DNA of 15,443 nt from the NCBI RefSeq assembly GCF_019668465.1, contig NZ_AP024830.1, positions 1-15,443 on the forward strand. Direction: 5' to 3'. Below, piece after piece: positions 12,401 to 15,443 of the stretch (the first letter of the stretch is position 1; each line of letters begins with the position of its first letter). Both the position numbers and the translations under genes were made by a program. Source of the stretch: Mycobacterium senriense. Lineage in GTDB: Bacteria; Actinomycetota; Actinomycetes; Mycobacteriales; Mycobacteriaceae. The notes beneath the pieces were generated by a model, which searched no databases, was not told where the DNA came from, and worked only from the letters and a program-made list of their open reading frames with translations.

Positions 12401-15389
12401 CGACCTGGGCGGCGACAGCATCTTGTCGATGCAGGTAGTGGCGCGGGCCCGGGCGGCCGGGGTGTTGTGTCGGCCGCGCGACATCTTCGTCGAGCAGACC
12501 GTGGCCCGGCTGGCCCGGGCGGCCACAGTGGCCGTCGACGTGGATAGACCGGACGATACGGGTATCGGCGCGGTGACCGCGACGCCGATCATTCACTGGC
12601 TGCAGTCAGTGGACGGCCCGATCGACGAGTTCAATCAGACGGTAATAGTGCGGGCACCGGTGGGAGTCACCGAGTCCGACGTCGTGGCGGTGCTGCAGGC
12701 GTTGCTGGACCGGCATGCCATGTTGCGGCTGCGCGTGGACGGCGACGGCGCGGGGGGCTGGTCGCTGTGGGTGCCCGAAGCCGGTGCGGTGGACGCGGCC
12801 GCGACTCTGCAGCGGGTCGACGTGCTCTCCGCTGAGGCCCTGGCGGCGGCCCGGGCCCGGCTCAACCCGGACACCGGCTCCATGCTCAGCGCCTTATGGG
12901 TGGCCGACACCGGCGAACTGGCCGTGATCATCCACCACCTGGCCATCGACGGGGTGTCCTGGCGAATCTTGTTGGAAGACCTCAACATTGCCTGGGCCCA
13001 GCACCACAGCGGCCAACCGATCGCCCTGCCGACGGGCGGCACCTCGTTCGCGCGATGGTCGGCGCTGCTCGCCGAGCACGCGCACGCCGCGACGGTGGTC
13101 GACCTTGCGAGGCCATGGCGGCAGGTGGCCGCCGCGCCGGCGCTATTGCCGGCGGCGCAACCCGCGGTCGATACCTATGCCAGTGCCGGGCAGTTGTCGG
13201 TGCAGCTGGACACAGAGACCACCCAAATCCTGCTCGGCGAGGTGCCCACAGCGTTTCATGCCGGCATTCAGGACATCTTGCTGATCGGGTTCGGGATGGC
13301 GGTGGCGGAGTTCTTGGGCACCGGCGCCGCGCCGATCGGGATTGACGTCGAAGGCCACGGCCGCGACGAGGAACTGGCCGCCGAGGTCGACCTGTCCCGC
13401 ACCGTGGGGTGGTTCACCACCAAATACCCGGTGTCGTTGACCGTGGGCGGGCTTCCCTGGTCGCAGGTGCTCTCCGGTGCGCCCGCGCTGGGCGCGGTGA
13501 TCAAGGACGCCAAAGAACAGCTGCGCACCCTGCCCGATCCATTGACCTACGGTCTGTTGCGCTATTTGAACCCCGAGGTCGATCTGCCCCACTCCGATCC
13601 GCCGATCGGATTCAACTACCTGGGACGGCTGGGGGCCGCGGCCGCCGAGCTTTCCGAGGAGCTGTGGCGGATCAGTCCGGACGGTAAGTCGGCGGCCGCG
13701 GCGGCCGTGGCCATACCCATGCCGCTTGGGCACACCGTGGAACTCAACGCGGTCACCGAGGACGCCGACACCGGTCCCCTGCTACACGCCACCTGGACCT
13801 GGGCGCCCTCGGCACTGGATCACACCCAAGTCAACCGCCTGGCCCGGCTGTGGTTTGACGCCCTGGCCGGCATCTGCGCCCATGTGCGCGGCGGTGGCGG
13901 CGGGCTGACCCCGTCGGACATCGCGCTTGCCGGGCTGAGCCAGCAACAGATCGACGAGCTGGAGCGCCAATATGCGGATCGCTGACGTTTTGCCTTTGAC
14001 TCCCCTCCAGCAGGGGGCTGTTCTTTCATGCCAGCACCGCACAGGGTCACGGCGACGATGTTTATGCGTCTCAGCTAGACATCACCGTGACCGGCACGCT
14101 CGACCCGGACCGCCTGCGCGAAGCGGTACAGACCGCGATCGACCGGCATCCCAACCTGGCGGCTCGCTTCTTCGAACGGTTCGGGGAGCCGGTTCAGATC
14201 ATCCCGGCCGATCCGGCGCCGGGGTGGCGGTACGCCGACCTCGCCGCCGGGGACGGCGAATCCGGCGTCGATGAGCATTTCCGGCAGATTTGCGCAGCCG
14301 AACGCGCCGCGGTGTGCGATCTGGCTGGAGGGCCGGCCTTCCGGGTGGCCGTGATCCGCACCGCCGCCGAGCAGTACCGGTTGGTCCTGACCAACCATCA
14401 CATCGTGCTCGACGGCTGGTCGCTGCCGATCCTGCTGCAGGAAATCTTCGCCGCCTATTACGGACAGCGACTGCCCGCGGCCGCGTCGTATCGGGAGTTC
14501 GCCGCCTGGCTCGCGACGCGTGACCTGGAAGCCGCCCACACCGCTTGGCGTTCGGTGCTGGCCGGCTTTGACACGCCCACCCTGGTCGGCCCGGCGAATC
14601 GGTTGGGGCTCGGTCGTCGCGGGGTCGCCTCATCGCGGCTATCCCTCCACACCACGCAATCGCTAAGCGAACTGGCCCGCTCTCGCCACACCACCGTCAA
14701 CACCGCGCTGCAAGCCGGTTTTGCACAACTCCTGACATGGCTGACCGGCCAGCACGACGTCGTGTTCGGCACCGCAGTCTCGGGTAGGCCGGCCGAGCTG
14801 GTCGGTGCGGAATCGATGGTTGGCCTCTTCATCAACACCGTGCCGGTGCGGGCGCGTATCACACCGGCCAGCACCACCGCCGACCTGCTCGATCAGATGC
14901 AAACGGCCTACGCCGACACGCTGGAACACCAGCATGTGGCACTCAGCGAGATTCACCGAATCACCGGTCAGGACAAGCTGTTCGACACCTTGTTCGTGTT
15001 GGAAAACTATCCCGTCGACACCGCGACCCTGTCCGGCGGCGACCACCAGCTGGCCATTACCGAGTTCACCGGCCGCGAGTACAACCACTACCCGCTGACG
15101 GTGCAAGCCACCCCCGGGCCGCCAACTGGGGCTGCGCGCCGAGTACGACACCGACGTGTTCGACGCCGACAGCATTCAGGCGCTGATCGACCGGTTTGAG
15201 CGGGTGTTGGTGGCGATGACCGCTGACCCGAACCAGCGGCTGTCGTCGATTGATCTGCTCGACGCCGGTGAGGTTGCCCGGTTGGACGCGGTCGGCAACC
15301 GCGCCGCGTTGACCCGATCGGGGCCGCCGCCGATGTCGGTTCCAGCGCTGTTCGCTGAACAGGTGGCCCGCGCTCGGCAGTGCGAGTGG
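55..15389 (+). CDS. Internal part of one giant multimodular NRPS gene, both ends missing, frame broken by probable sequencing errors
   Basis: All genomic sequence here encodes one assembly line: A1-T1, C2-A2-T2-E2, C3-A3-T3, C4-A4-T4-E4, C5-A5(start). Such enzymes activate amino acids as adenylates, load them on phosphopantetheine arms of carrier domains and condense them in domain order, normally in the cytoplasm. Domain follows domain with normal linkers and no intergenic gap. Correcting about fourteen one- or two-base indels restores one frame of roughly 5100 codons. There is no initiation region, since the left edge cuts into A1, and no release domain, since the right edge cuts into A5. 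Mycobacterial origin is inferred from A-domain phrasing. The product is unknown; I see no basis for assigning a named gene. Confidence 0.9.
211..882 (+). CDS. NRPS fragment: central part of adenylation domain A1 with the ATP-binding loop
   Basis: The genuine part runs from about 304 to 767. It encodes [17 protein letters not shown], then [14 protein letters not shown] from about 487 (core A3, phosphate-binding loop), [11 protein letters not shown] (core A4, start of the amino-acid pocket) and VSVLTQTP. Residues before 304 are an out-of-frame shadow of the preceding piece. After the C run at 767-772 the true sequence moves to the next frame ([24 protein letters not shown], about 773-840) and then, after 841-846, to the next again. 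This piece is not an independent gene. Confidence 0.75.
   Translation: MWRCCWSVPPRRSWRFWPCSRPGPPTWRSTPAVPAARLRFVLADAAPAVVLSSTALSARLHRVDVAVLDLADPGLDAQPDTGLPPPHPHDIAYLIYTSGTTGTPKGVAITHHNVTALLAHPDAGLPTPGVWTHAHSLAFDVSVWEILAPLLRGGRLVVVDETVAASPPPELHQLLVAEGVSVLTQTPLGRSDALPTRAGDHHTGDRRRSLPPCQSSTNGPPGG
299..303 (+). other. Frameshift: extra C
   Basis: Five C where the A-domain motif [10 protein letters not shown] needs four. The protein moves from the frame starting at 54 to the frame starting at 304. Confidence 0.75.
767..772 (+). other. Frameshift: extra C
   Basis: Six C where TQTPSAAAML needs five. The correct frame continues at 773 (tcg gcc gca gcg atg). Confidence 0.75.
841..846 (+). other. Frameshift: extra C
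   Basis: Six C where [18 protein letters not shown] needs five. The correct frame then joins the piece containing NAYGPTETT. Confidence 0.75.
879..2114 (+). CDS. NRPS fragment: C-terminal part of A1, carrier domain T1 and start of condensation domain C2
   Basis: In order it encodes [15 protein letters not shown] (core A5, from about 879), YRSGDLVRW (A7, about 1152), [19 protein letters not shown] (A8, about 1207), a carrier domain with the LGGDS serine at 1635-1637, and the first third of C2 with [12 protein letters not shown] (about 1800) and [12 protein letters not shown] short internal stretch, about 1466-1506, is out of frame: the true [13 protein letters not shown] reads in another frame and returns after 1506-1510. 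Genuine coding in this frame ends at the C run 1991-1996, and the remainder to 2114 is spurious. Confidence 0.8.
   Translation: MMLNAYGPTETTMCVTISTPLTAATPVVPIGAPVPGATLHVLDPWLRPVPIGVIGELYIAGAGVAVGYLGRPALSATRFIANPYGQPGARMYRSGDLVRWGPDGQLHYLGRADEQVKIRGYRIELGEIHTALSALDGVEQAVVIARHDHPGHPRLIGYITGTANPTHARTQLAEQLPAYMIPAAIITLDTLPLTPPTANSTPTPCPHPTPPDLHDYQAPNTVLEEILATIYAQVLGLDQVSINDSFFDLGGDSLLAMRLSGAINTTLDADVSVPTVFDAPTVAQLVGHIGVGSRRLQPLVAAERPAVVPLSYAQQRLWFVDQLQGPSPVYNLAAALRLNGRLDTDELRAAMADVVGRHESLRTLLAAPEGIPPAASTVARASRLRLGSCRCHQLVGGSVGGGHRRGSASRF
1459..1465 (+). other. Frameshift: two extra C
   Basis: Seven C where [11 protein letters not shown] needs five. The core A10 motif [10 protein letters not shown] is therefore out of the main frame. 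It is compensated at 1506-1510. Confidence 0.7.
1506..1510 (+). other. Frameshift: extra C, restores the frame
   Basis: Five C where [12 protein letters not shown] needs four. Together with 1459-1465 it adds three bases, so the frame on both sides is the same and a gene caller will not notice that about 14 residues between are wrong. Confidence 0.7.
1530..1745 (+). other. Domain T1: peptidyl carrier (thiolation) domain of module 1
   Basis: [20 protein letters not shown], then [18 protein letters not shown]. The serine codon at 1635-1637 is the phosphopantetheine attachment site. The segment ends FDAPTVAQL, the form seen here (also in T3) for carriers that hand over directly to a condensation domain. 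No epimerisation domain follows, so the residue on T1 is expected to stay L. Confidence 0.85.
1936..4956 (+). CDS. NRPS fragment: most of condensation domain C2 and adenylation domain A2
   Basis: Genuine coding starts near 1997 ([17 protein letters not shown]) and carries the C2 catalytic motif HHIAADG at 2191-2211. Between about 2447 and 2678 the true C2 sequence lies in other frames, so the translation here is nonsense (the Gly/Arg-rich stretch) although the frame stays open. From 2679 it is genuine again: [18 protein letters not shown], then the whole front of A2 with [11 protein letters not shown] at 3661, FDFSVWE near 3796, NVYGPTETT at 4054 and [19 protein letters not shown] near 4370. 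It leaves frame at the C run 4536-4540, and the tail to 4956 is spurious. Confidence 0.8.
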   Translation: MWSAVMKACARCLPRPRGSPQQLVLSPERVDFGWDLVDATSWSADRLEEAIGAAARRGFDLGTEIPLRATLFCVAEEEHVLVAVVHHIAADGWSIGPLIRDLGVAYSSRCAGQPPGWAPLPVQYVDYTLWQRAQLGDLDDSDSPIAAQLDYWEQALAGLPERLQLPTDRPLPAGGRSARVQRHRGFSGRAAAAGCTIGPRAQYNQFHGDSGRRGGAVVEGQRQPRGGRRVPQSPDDATPHWTNWWVFFINTLVLRVDVSKDPTTAELLDQVRRRSLAAYEHQDVPFEVLVERLNPSRSLAHHPLIQVMVGWQFAGDSDPAAELALEGLQVTSLPVNTRTARMDLAFSLAERFTEGGDPAGIGGTVEFRTDVFDAASVHALVGRLERVLVAMTADPAQRISSIDVLDEGEHARLDELGNRAVLTQPATEASIPAVFAEQVTRAPDAVAVTFEGRSLTYRELDAAANRLAHLLAGHGAGPGQSVALLFSRSADAIVAILAVLKTGAAYLPMDPALPAARIEFMVADSGPIAAITTACLRSRFDKCELAVFDFDDPRVDSQPNTALPNPAPDDLAHIVYTSGTTGVPKGVTVTHHNVTQMFDALDIGVELAPHQVWTQFHSYAFDFSVWEIWGALLFGGRLVVVPDSVARTPEDFHAMLVDQQVTVLTQTPSAVGMLSPQGLESAALVIGAEPCPVELVNRWAPGRVMVNVYGPTETTMWASKSAPLAAGSGPPPIGSPIAWAAFFVLDAWLNPVPAGVIGELYLAGRGVGVGYVRRAGLTGSRFVACPFGGPGTRMYRTGDLVRWGPDGQLHYLGRADEQVKIRGYRIELGEIQTALSALDGVEQAAVIAREDRPGDKRLVGYITGTADPHPGADRPGRAATGLHDPGGGGSHPGAATDPQRQTRHPRPARAGIHRWSLSASGQRHRGDPGRHLRPGAGARPGRHRRLLLRPGRRQHLVDAGSGPRPGGGADLPPPATSSSSRPWPGWPGWPRSPTASPGWSMRVSGR
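1991..1996 (+). other. Frameshift: extra C
   Basis: Six C (with the C of the Ile codon) where EGIPQQLVL needs five; compare GGIPQQLVL in C4 at 9616-9645. Confidence 0.75.
2243..2848 (+). CDS. NRPS fragment: middle of condensation domain C2 in a shifted frame
   Basis: Only about 2447-2626 is genuine. It encodes [38 protein letters not shown] and [18 protein letters not shown], matching the corresponding part of C4 (10078-10259). It fills the gap left in the surrounding frame between the extra C at 2443-2446 and the extra base near 2626-2631. A third frame carries [16 protein letters not shown] (about 2632-2676) before the T run at 2672-2678 returns to the main frame. It is listed because it holds real residues, not because it is a separate gene. 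Confidence 0.6.
   Translation: MWPTPVGVPGSPLAGRRCRCSTSITHCGNERSWETSTTATAPSPRNWTTGSRPWLGCPSGCSCPPIGPYPPVADQRGSNVIVDFPAELQQQVARLGREHNTTSFMVIQAAVAVLLSKVSASPEVAVGFPNRRTTRPRTGRTGGFFSSTPWCCASTCRRTPPPPNCWTRCADAAWPPTNTKTCPSKCLWSDSIRQGRWLTTR
2443..2446 (+). other. Frameshift: extra C
   Basis: Four C where [14 protein letters not shown] needs three; compare [14 protein letters not shown] in C4. Confidence 0.75.
2626..2631 (+). other. Frameshift: one extra base
   Basis: ccccaa stands where C4 has ccga before tcgc ([13 protein letters not shown]). One surplus base moves the protein to a third frame until the T run at 2672-2678. Confidence 0.7.
2672..2678 (+). other. Frameshift: extra T
   Basis: Seven T where [15 protein letters not shown] needs six. 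This returns the protein to the frame used through A2. Confidence 0.75.
4261..4670 (+). repeat. Near-identical A-domain 3' block, copy 1 (A2)
   Basis: Begins at gggttgaccgggtcacgc and runs to the [10 protein letters not shown] codons. Apart from the extra C at 4536-4540 and a few substitutions it is the same DNA as 11880-12283 over its full length and as 8751-9062 over most of it. It encodes the C-terminal half of the A domain, including the hinge and the catalytic-Lys lid. Confidence 0.85.
4536..4540 (+). other. Frameshift: extra C
   Basis: Five C where [16 protein letters not shown] needs four. Near-identical DNA at 9006-9014 and 12156-12164 has four, which makes this the clearest single error. 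Confidence 0.85.
4583..4939 (+). CDS. NRPS fragment: end of A2 and most of carrier domain T2
   Basis: The genuine span is about 4541-4852. It encodes the end of A2, [20 protein letters not shown] with the core A10 lysine codon at 4637-4639, a linker, and T2 with [18 protein letters not shown] and the phosphopantetheine serine in LGGDS at 4796-4798, followed by [19 protein letters not shown]. It leaves frame at the C run 4852-4857. The apparent ATG at 4583 lies inside the A domain (the Met of LPAYMIP) and is not a real start. Confidence 0.75.
   Translation: MIPAAVVVIQALPLTPNGKLDTRALPAPEYTVGPYRPPGSAIEEILAGIYAQVLGLDRVGIDDSFFDLGGDSILSMQVVARARAAGLICRPPRRLRRADRGPAGPGGHGRRRHRRGGR
4690..4905 (+). 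other. Domain T2: carrier domain of module 2, epimerase-facing type
   Basis: [40 protein letters not shown], with the attachment serine at 4796-4798. [19 protein letters not shown] with a C-terminal [15 protein letters not shown] (restored across 4852-4857) differs clearly from T1 and T3 and is shared with T4. Both T2 and T4 precede an E domain, in agreement with the known split between carriers that serve E and those that serve C domains. Confidence 0.85.
4852..4857 (+). other. Frameshift: extra C
   Basis: Six C where [16 protein letters not shown] needs five; compare [16 protein letters not shown] in T4 near 12468. Confidence 0.8.
4881..13985 (+). CDS. NRPS, longest intact stretch (3034 aa): E2, C3-A3-T3, C4-A4-T4-E4
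   Basis: This open frame is the reliable core. Approximate residues in domain order: end of T2 1-20; E2 25-486 (HHLAIDG at 145); C3 491-930 (HHIVMDG at 629); A3 941-1420 (LGGRLVVV-type body, catalytic Lys near 1410); T3 1432-1500 (Ser 1463); C4 1507-1970 (HHIAGDG at 1648); A4 1991-2470; T4 2482-2550 (Ser 2513); E4 2562-3030 (HHLAIDG at 2685). The apparent start at 4881 (ATG or an alternative codon) is inside the carrier-domain motif TVARLARVA, so it is not a true initiation. The stop at 13983-13985 is caused by one extra G near 13976; the sequence continues into C5 in the next frame without a linker or gap. Confidence 0.9.
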   Translation: MARLARVATVADGIAGVVDEGVGPVIATPIMCWLRSVDGPIDEFNQTIVMSAPVGATESDVVAVLQALLDRHAMLRLRVDSDGADGWSLWVPNAGLVDAGACLQRVDVLSDDALVAARARLNPATGSMLSALWVADTGQLAMIIHHLAIDGVSWRILLEDLNIAWAQHHSGQPIALPPGGTSFVRWSTLLDQHARHPHVVAHADTWKQLTATPARLPAVQAAVDTYASAGQLTAQLDSELTRMLLGEVPAAFHAGVQDILLIAFAMALAQFLDTGDTPIGIDVEGHGRHEELAAEVDLSRTVGWFTTKYPVSLTVAGLPWTQVLTGAPALGAVIKDAKEQLRTLPDPLSYGLLRYLNPDVELPHRDPPIGFNYLGRLGAAATELSEELWRISPDGVSLTGVTAAVPLPLAHTVELNAATEDTATGPLLHATWTWAPSALDHTQANRLAELWFDALTGICAHVRAGGGGLTPSDIAPARLTQHQLDQLHQQYAIADVLPLTPLQEGLLFHASTAHANDDVYAVQLDITFSGVLDLHRLRHAIHSVITRHPNLVARFHKQFDLPVQVIPADPAPVWRYLELDAGDVDLDERVQRVCAAERAAVCELADEPAFRATVIRTDEGRHRFVLTFHHIVMDGWSLPILLGEIFAGYYGQHLPAPAPYRSFVSWLADRDLHAAETAWRAVLDGLDTPTLVGPPNRPGLGRRGVESIRVSAETSRAISELARSSHTTVNTVLQAAWAQLLMWLTGQHDVVFGTTVSGRPAEVIGADSMVGLFINTVPVRAHITAASTTTDLLDQMQTAYNDTLDHQHLALNEIHRITGHDQLFDTLFVYENYPVDTAAFSGIDGLGITEIHGRESTHYPLTMAARPGNELELRVEFDTDVFAADSIDALIQRLLRLLVAMSADPGQRLSAVNLLDEAEHARLNEFGNRAVLTRPALPAVSIPESFAEQLARTPEAVAVTFGGNSMTYRELDQAANRLAHLLAAHGAGPGQCVALLLSRSADAVVAMLAVLKTGAAYLPIDPALPAARIRFMIGDAQPIAAITTATLRPRLNEGDVTVIDVDDPRIATQPSTALPGPDPDETAYLIYTSGTTGVPKGVAVTHRNVTQLMTSLDTWTASKQVWAQWHSLAFDASVEEIWGALLQGGRLVVVPESVADSPGDFHTLLVAERVSFLSQTPSAVAALPVEGLDAVSLLVAGEACPAEVVDRWAPGRVMVNAYGPTETTVCASRTAPLTAGAGAPPIGAPVPTAALFVLDGWLRPVPIGMVGELYVAGGGVAVGYVRQSPLTASRFVACPFGGPGTRMYRTGDLVRWGPDGQLHYLGRADEQVKIRGYRIELGEIQTALSALDGVDQAAVIAREDRPGDKRLVGYITGTADPTQARTALAERLPAYMIPTAVVTLDALPLTPNGKLDTRALPAPEYTGSGYRAPGDPVEEILVDIYADMLGVRRVGVDDSFFDLGGDSLSAMRLIAAINACLDADLSVRTVFDAPTVAQLAPRIGIGGGGLEPLVAVARPHDVPLSFAQSRLWFLDQLQGPSPVYNIAVALRLGGNLDAEALGAALADVVGRHESLRTLVAAPGGIPQQLVLPVERVEVDWQIVEAGSWAPARLDDALQDAARHPFDLATEIPLRATLFRLAEDEHVLVAVVHHIAGDGWSITPLARDLGVAYAARCSGQAPQWAPLPVQYVDYTLWQHSQFGDLADGHSRIGAQLASWLRELAGLPERLQLPTDRPYPLVADQRGASVALEWPAAVQQRVATLAAEHNATSFMVVQAALAVLLAKLSASSDVAVGFPIAGRRDPALDELVGFFVNTLVLRVELGGDPTVAEVLAQVRARSLAAYENQDVPFEVLVDRLNPTRNLTHHPLVQVVLAWQNFAGDPAAELSLGDLEVTSLPVNTQTARMDLTLSLAERRTQAGAPAGISGAVEFRTDVFDPDTVEALIARWQRVLMAMTADANRTLSSIDLLDEPEHARLAELGNRAVLTRPAVPTASIPMLFAEHVARTPGAVAVTAEGQAMTYRELDQAANRLAHLLAAHAVGPGRSVALLFSRSAEAIVAILAVLKTGAAYLAIDPAVPAARMRFVLSDAAPAAVLTTAELSERLDGFDVTVIEADDPRIPTYPSAALPAPGPDNIAYLIYTSGTTGVPKGVAITHHNVTQLLASLDAGLPAPGVWTHSHSLAFDVSVWEIFGPLLRGGHLVVVPEPVAGSPDDFHQLLVAEQVSVLTQTPSALAMLSPQGLQSTAVVMVGEAGSPEVVDCWAPGRVMVNAYGPTETTMCVAISAPLVVGAGVVPIGAPVAEAGLFVLDGWLRPVPAGVIGELYVAGAGVGVGYLGRAGLTGSRFVACPFGGPGTRMYRTGDLVRWGPDGQLHYLGRADEQVKIRGYRIELGEIQTALSALDGVDQAAVIAREDRPGDKRLVGYITGTADPTQARTALAERLPAYMIPAAVVVIQALPLTPNGKLDTRALPAPEYTGSGYRAASDPVEEILARIYADVLGVDRVGVDDSFFDLGGDSILSMQVVARARAAGVLCRPRDIFVEQTVARLARAATVAVDVDRPDDTGIGAVTATPIIHWLQSVDGPIDEFNQTVIVRAPVGVTESDVVAVLQALLDRHAMLRLRVDGDGAGGWSLWVPEAGAVDAAATLQRVDVLSAEALAAARARLNPDTGSMLSALWVADTGELAVIIHHLAIDGVSWRILLEDLNIAWAQHHSGQPIALPTGGTSFARWSALLAEHAHAATVVDLARPWRQVAAAPALLPAAQPAVDTYASAGQLSVQLDTETTQILLGEVPTAFHAGIQDILLIGFGMAVAEFLGTGAAPIGIDVEGHGRDEELAAEVDLSRTVGWFTTKYPVSLTVGGLPWSQVLSGAPALGAVIKDAKEQLRTLPDPLTYGLLRYLNPEVDLPHSDPPIGFNYLGRLGAAAAELSEELWRISPDGKSAAAAAVAIPMPLGHTVELNAVTEDADTGPLLHATWTWAPSALDHTQVNRLARLWFDALAGICAHVRGGGGGLTPSDIALAGLSQQQIDELERQYADR
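4945..6340 (+). other. Domain E2: epimerisation domain of module 2
   Basis: E domains equilibrate the L and D forms of the residue on the preceding carrier. Signature motifs: [15 protein letters not shown] (catalytic HHLAIDG at 5313-5333), [44 protein letters not shown] and IGFNYLGR (about 5986). The GVSWRIL wording after the catalytic histidines separates it from the C domains here, which have DGWS. It makes D-aa2 the likely configuration and is followed at once by the DCL domain C3. Much of it is nearly identical to E4 at the DNA level. Confidence 0.9.
6351..7660 (+). other. Domain C3: condensation domain of module 3, DCL type
   Basis: It begins [19 protein letters not shown], typical of condensation domains that receive a D-configured donor. 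Catalytic [13 protein letters not shown] (HHIVMDG at 6765-6785) is complete. Downstream motifs are [54 protein letters not shown] and TLFVYENYP. Its position right after E2 fits a DCL role: it joins the chain ending in D-aa2 to aa3. It is the paralogue of C5. Confidence 0.9.
7700..9140 (+). other. Domain A3: adenylation domain of module 3, acidic pocket (Lys-like code)
   Basis: Cores: MTYREL (7776), [23 protein letters not shown] (8139), FDASVEE (gat at 8271), NAYGPTETT (8526), [28 protein letters not shown] and [10 protein letters not shown] (9102, Lys at 9108-9110). The pocket by manual alignment is D A E S L A A V C K. The Glu at the position of GrsA Trp239 is coded at 8283-8285. An acidic residue there and the DAES start recall the lysine code I remember from bacitracin synthetase (DAESIGSVCK), so a basic substrate, lysine or similar, is my best inference. 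The domain lies in the error-free centre, so these residues are trustworthy. Confidence 0.9.
8751..9163 (+). repeat. Near-identical A-domain 3' block, copy 2 (A3)
   Basis: Identity begins abruptly at ttcgtggcgtgcccg (8751), after a divergent [10 protein letters not shown]. It breaks at about 9063-9101 ([10 protein letters not shown] instead of [10 protein letters not shown]) and resumes, then matches copy 3 through the linker TGSGYRA. The patchwork suggests conversion tracts. Confidence 0.8.
9165..9385 (+). other. Domain T3: carrier domain of module 3
   Basis: [40 protein letters not shown], with the attachment serine at 9267-9269. It ends with [17 protein letters not shown], the same form as T1 and unlike T2 and T4. 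It hands over directly to the LCL domain C4, with no epimerase, so aa3 is expected to be L. Confidence 0.9.
9400..10800 (+). other. Domain C4: condensation domain of module 4, LCL type
   Basis: Motifs in order: [31 protein letters not shown], catalytic HHIAGDG at 9822-9842, [60 protein letters not shown] and [11 protein letters not shown]. It is the paralogue of C2 and shows what C2 should read where C2 is frame-broken. It joins the chain on T3, with L-aa3 at its end, to aa4. Confidence 0.9.
10850..12290 (+). other. Domain A4: adenylation domain of module 4, same pocket code as A1
   Basis: Cores: MTYREL (about 10926), [23 protein letters not shown] (11289), FDVSVWE (gac at 11421), NAYGPTETT (11676), [28 protein letters not shown] and [10 protein letters not shown] (12252, Lys at 12258-12260). 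The pocket reads D V W T V V A M C K, identical to A1, and the region around it ([38 protein letters not shown]) also resembles A1 more than A2 or A3. [12 protein letters not shown] replaces the usual GEACPxEVVDRW, a small oddity. Same substrate as A1 is the main inference; its identity is unknown. Confidence 0.9.
11880..12314 (+). repeat. Near-identical A-domain 3' block, copy 3 (A4)
   Basis: Matches copy 1 from gggttgaccgggtcacgc through gtggtagtcatccaggcg, and copy 2 in the downstream linker from gctcccgaatacaccggg. It shares [12 protein letters not shown] with copy 2, against GVEQ in copy 1. Confidence 0.85.
12310..12535 (+). other. Domain T4: carrier domain of module 4, epimerase-facing type
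   Basis: [40 protein letters not shown], with the attachment serine at 12417-12419, ending [20 protein letters not shown]. It is nearly the same as T2 and precedes E4 in the same way. Confidence 0.9.
12565..13965 (+). other. Domain E4: epimerisation domain of module 4
   Basis: Motifs: [15 protein letters not shown] (HHLAIDG at 12933-12953), [44 protein letters not shown] and IGFNYLGR. All catalytic residues I can recognise are present. It is expected to convert aa4 to the D form before transfer by C5. It is a close copy of E2, with long identical DNA stretches (for example around 12680-12740 against 5060-5120, and around 13495-13535 against 5875-5915). Confidence 0.9.
13974..13978 (+). other. 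Frameshift: extra G, creates the TGA at 13983
   Basis: gcggatcgctga stands where the paralogous junction at 6351-6366 encodes YAIADVLP. Removing one G gives tat gcg atc gct gac gtt ttg cct (YAIADVLP) and no stop. Confidence 0.85.
14013..14017 (+). other. Frameshift: extra G
   Basis: Five G where [12 protein letters not shown] needs four; compare [12 protein letters not shown] at about 6384. Confidence 0.8.
14087..15199 (+). CDS. NRPS fragment: most of condensation domain C5
   Basis: Genuine from about 14018 to 15118. It encodes [20 protein letters not shown] (with residues before the apparent start), [20 protein letters not shown], the catalytic HHIVLDG at 14396-14416, [52 protein letters not shown] and [17 protein letters not shown]. 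It closely parallels C3. After the extra C near 15119-15120 the frame becomes Arg-rich nonsense, while the true sequence ([19 protein letters not shown]) continues in the next frame. The apparent start is not real, because homology begins about 70 bases upstream of it. Confidence 0.8.
   Translation: MTGTLDPDRLREAVQTAIDRHPNLAARFFERFGEPVQIIPADPAPGWRYADLAAGDGESGVDEHFRQICAAERAAVCDLAGGPAFRVAVIRTAAEQYRLVLTNHHIVLDGWSLPILLQEIFAAYYGQRLPAAASYREFAAWLATRDLEAAHTAWRSVLAGFDTPTLVGPANRLGLGRRGVASSRLSLHTTQSLSELARSRHTTVNTALQAGFAQLLTWLTGQHDVVFGTAVSGRPAELVGAESMVGLFINTVPVRARITPASTTADLLDQMQTAYADTLEHQHVALSEIHRITGQDKLFDTLFVLENYPVDTATLSGGDHQLAITEFTGREYNHYPLTVQATPGPPTGAARRVRHRRVRRRQHSGADRPV
15116..15121 (+). other. Frameshift: extra C
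   Basis: gggccgcc stands where [17 protein letters not shown] needs gggcgcc. The last part of C5 reads in the next frame. Confidence 0.75.
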
Positions 15390-15425
15390 AGGTGCTGGAG
15401 TCTTGTGTCCCAGTTACCAGGTTAA
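15156..15425 (+). CDS. NRPS fragment: C-terminal end of C5 and first residues of adenylation domain A5
   Basis: Genuine from about 15121 to about 15374. It encodes [40 protein letters not shown], a short linker and [14 protein letters not shown], the opening of A5. A missing C near 15375 shifts the last codons (the restored reading is APAVRV), and everything from 15390 is adapter. The final 25 or so residues of the open frame are therefore artefactual. Too little of A5 remains to say anything about its substrate. Confidence 0.75.
   Translation: MFDADSIQALIDRFERVLVAMTADPNQRLSSIDLLDAGEVARLDAVGNRAALTRSGPPPMSVPALFAEQVARARQCEWRCWSLVSQLPG
15333..15389 (+). other. Start of domain A5 (module 5), cut by the end of the sequence
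   Basis: [14 protein letters not shown] is the standard A-domain opening seen at A1 to A4. A base appears to be missing near 15375; restoring one C gives ARAPAVRV, which fits the family. Only about 19 residues are present, so no substrate can be predicted. Confidence 0.7.
15374..15378 (+). other. Frameshift: missing C at the read end
   Basis: gct cgg cag tgc becomes gct ccg gca gtg (A P A V) if one C is restored, which fits the A-domain opening. It lies within 20 bases of the adapter, where base calls are often poor. Confidence 0.55.
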
Positions 15426-15443
15426 CCTTAGCAATACGTAACT
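15390..15443 (-). other. Nanopore adapter and native barcode remnant, right end (not genomic)
   Basis: This is the exact reverse complement of bases 1-54: flank AGGTGCTG at 15390-15397, barcode 03 complement at 15398-15421, flank TTAACCTT at 15422-15429, and adapter tail AGCAATACGTAACT at 15430-15443. A ligated double-stranded fragment carrying the same barcode at both ends gives this arrangement. Translation across it continues an open frame to 15425, so a gene caller will add false residues (about 12 codons) to the last NRPS fragment. Confidence 0.95.

Larger units (their letters stand above)
13970..15300 (+). other. Domain C5: condensation domain of module 5, DCL type
   Basis: After correcting an extra G at 13976-13977 and another in 14013-14017 it opens [20 protein letters not shown], matching C3. 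The catalytic HHIVLDG is at 14396-14416. Downstream are [34 protein letters not shown] and TLFVLENYP. Following E4, it should join the chain ending in D-aa4 to aa5. Four probable indels sit in or beside it, in contrast to the clean sequence to its left. Confidence 0.85.
7700..15320 (+). repeat. Two-module unit A-T-C-A-T-E-C, second copy
   Basis: A3-T3-C4-A4-T4-E4-C5 in the same order and spacing as the first copy. Similarity is strongest in the T-E-C part and in A-domain ends, and weakest in the substrate-pocket part of the A domains. A third unit appears to begin with A5 at 15333. Confidence 0.75.

Noticed and set aside
4945..13965. Glycopeptidolipid synthetase (mps1 or mps2)
   Set aside because: As I recall those enzymes, most modules carry E domains and the codes point to Phe, Thr, Ala and alaninol. 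Here E domains alternate and A3 looks basic, so I did not assign a symbol.
13900..14090. Thioesterase or subunit end after E4
   Set aside because: No GxSxG motif or docking segment. A condensation domain begins within a few residues once two extra G are removed.
1..15443. Terminal inverted repeats of a transposon, integrative element or linear plasmid
   Set aside because: The repeats match sequencing adapter, flanks and barcode in the right order. There is no transposase, integrase, replication gene or target-site duplication, and a coding domain is cut at both borders.

Overview
The window is one high-GC, plus-strand piece of a very large non-ribosomal peptide synthetase (NRPS) gene, missing both its start and its end. 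The phrasing of the adenylation domains (for example [52 protein letters not shown]) is what I know from mycobacterial NRPSs. I therefore infer Mycobacterium or Mycolicibacterium, but cannot name the species or the product.

The outer 54 bases at each end are not genomic. They form a perfect inverted repeat that reads as the Oxford Nanopore ligation-adapter tail, the native-barcode flank, native barcode 03 (from memory of the kit sequences) and the second flank. The biological sequence is 55-15389, and the apparent terminal inverted repeat must not be read as a transposon, telomere or phage end.

From left to right the assembly line is: A1-T1 (module 1, C domain missing at the left edge), C2-A2-T2-E2 (module 2), C3-A3-T3 (module 3), C4-A4-T4-E4 (module 4), and C5 plus the first residues of A5 (module 5). 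All domains lie on one continuous polypeptide in the inferred true sequence. There is no thioesterase, reductase, methyltransferase, docking domain or tailoring gene, and no intergenic space, promoter, RNA gene or terminator. C2 and C4 are of the LCL kind, while C3 and C5, which directly follow epimerisation domains, are of the DCL kind. The predicted chain is aa1(L)-aa2(D)-aa3(L)-aa4(D)-aa5.

As written, the reading frame is broken about fourteen times, all between 299 and 4857 or between 13974 and the right end. Nearly all breaks are a single extra base in a homopolymer run. A central 9.1 kb stretch (about 4858-13975) is unbroken. I read the breaks as uncorrected nanopore errors in the poorly supported flanks of a contig, not as a dead gene. 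The stop at 13983-13985 is one consequence.

The most interesting biology is in the gene's internal history. The order A-T-C-A-T-E-C occurs twice with a period of about 7.63 kb, which suggests duplication of a two-module unit. The adenylation domains do not follow that period in their substrate pockets: A1 and A4 share an identical predicted pocket code although they sit in non-equivalent positions, A3 has a Glu where most have Trp, and the 3' ends of A2, A3 and A4 are nearly identical DNA. This mosaic suggests swapping and homogenisation of A subdomains inside one gene.
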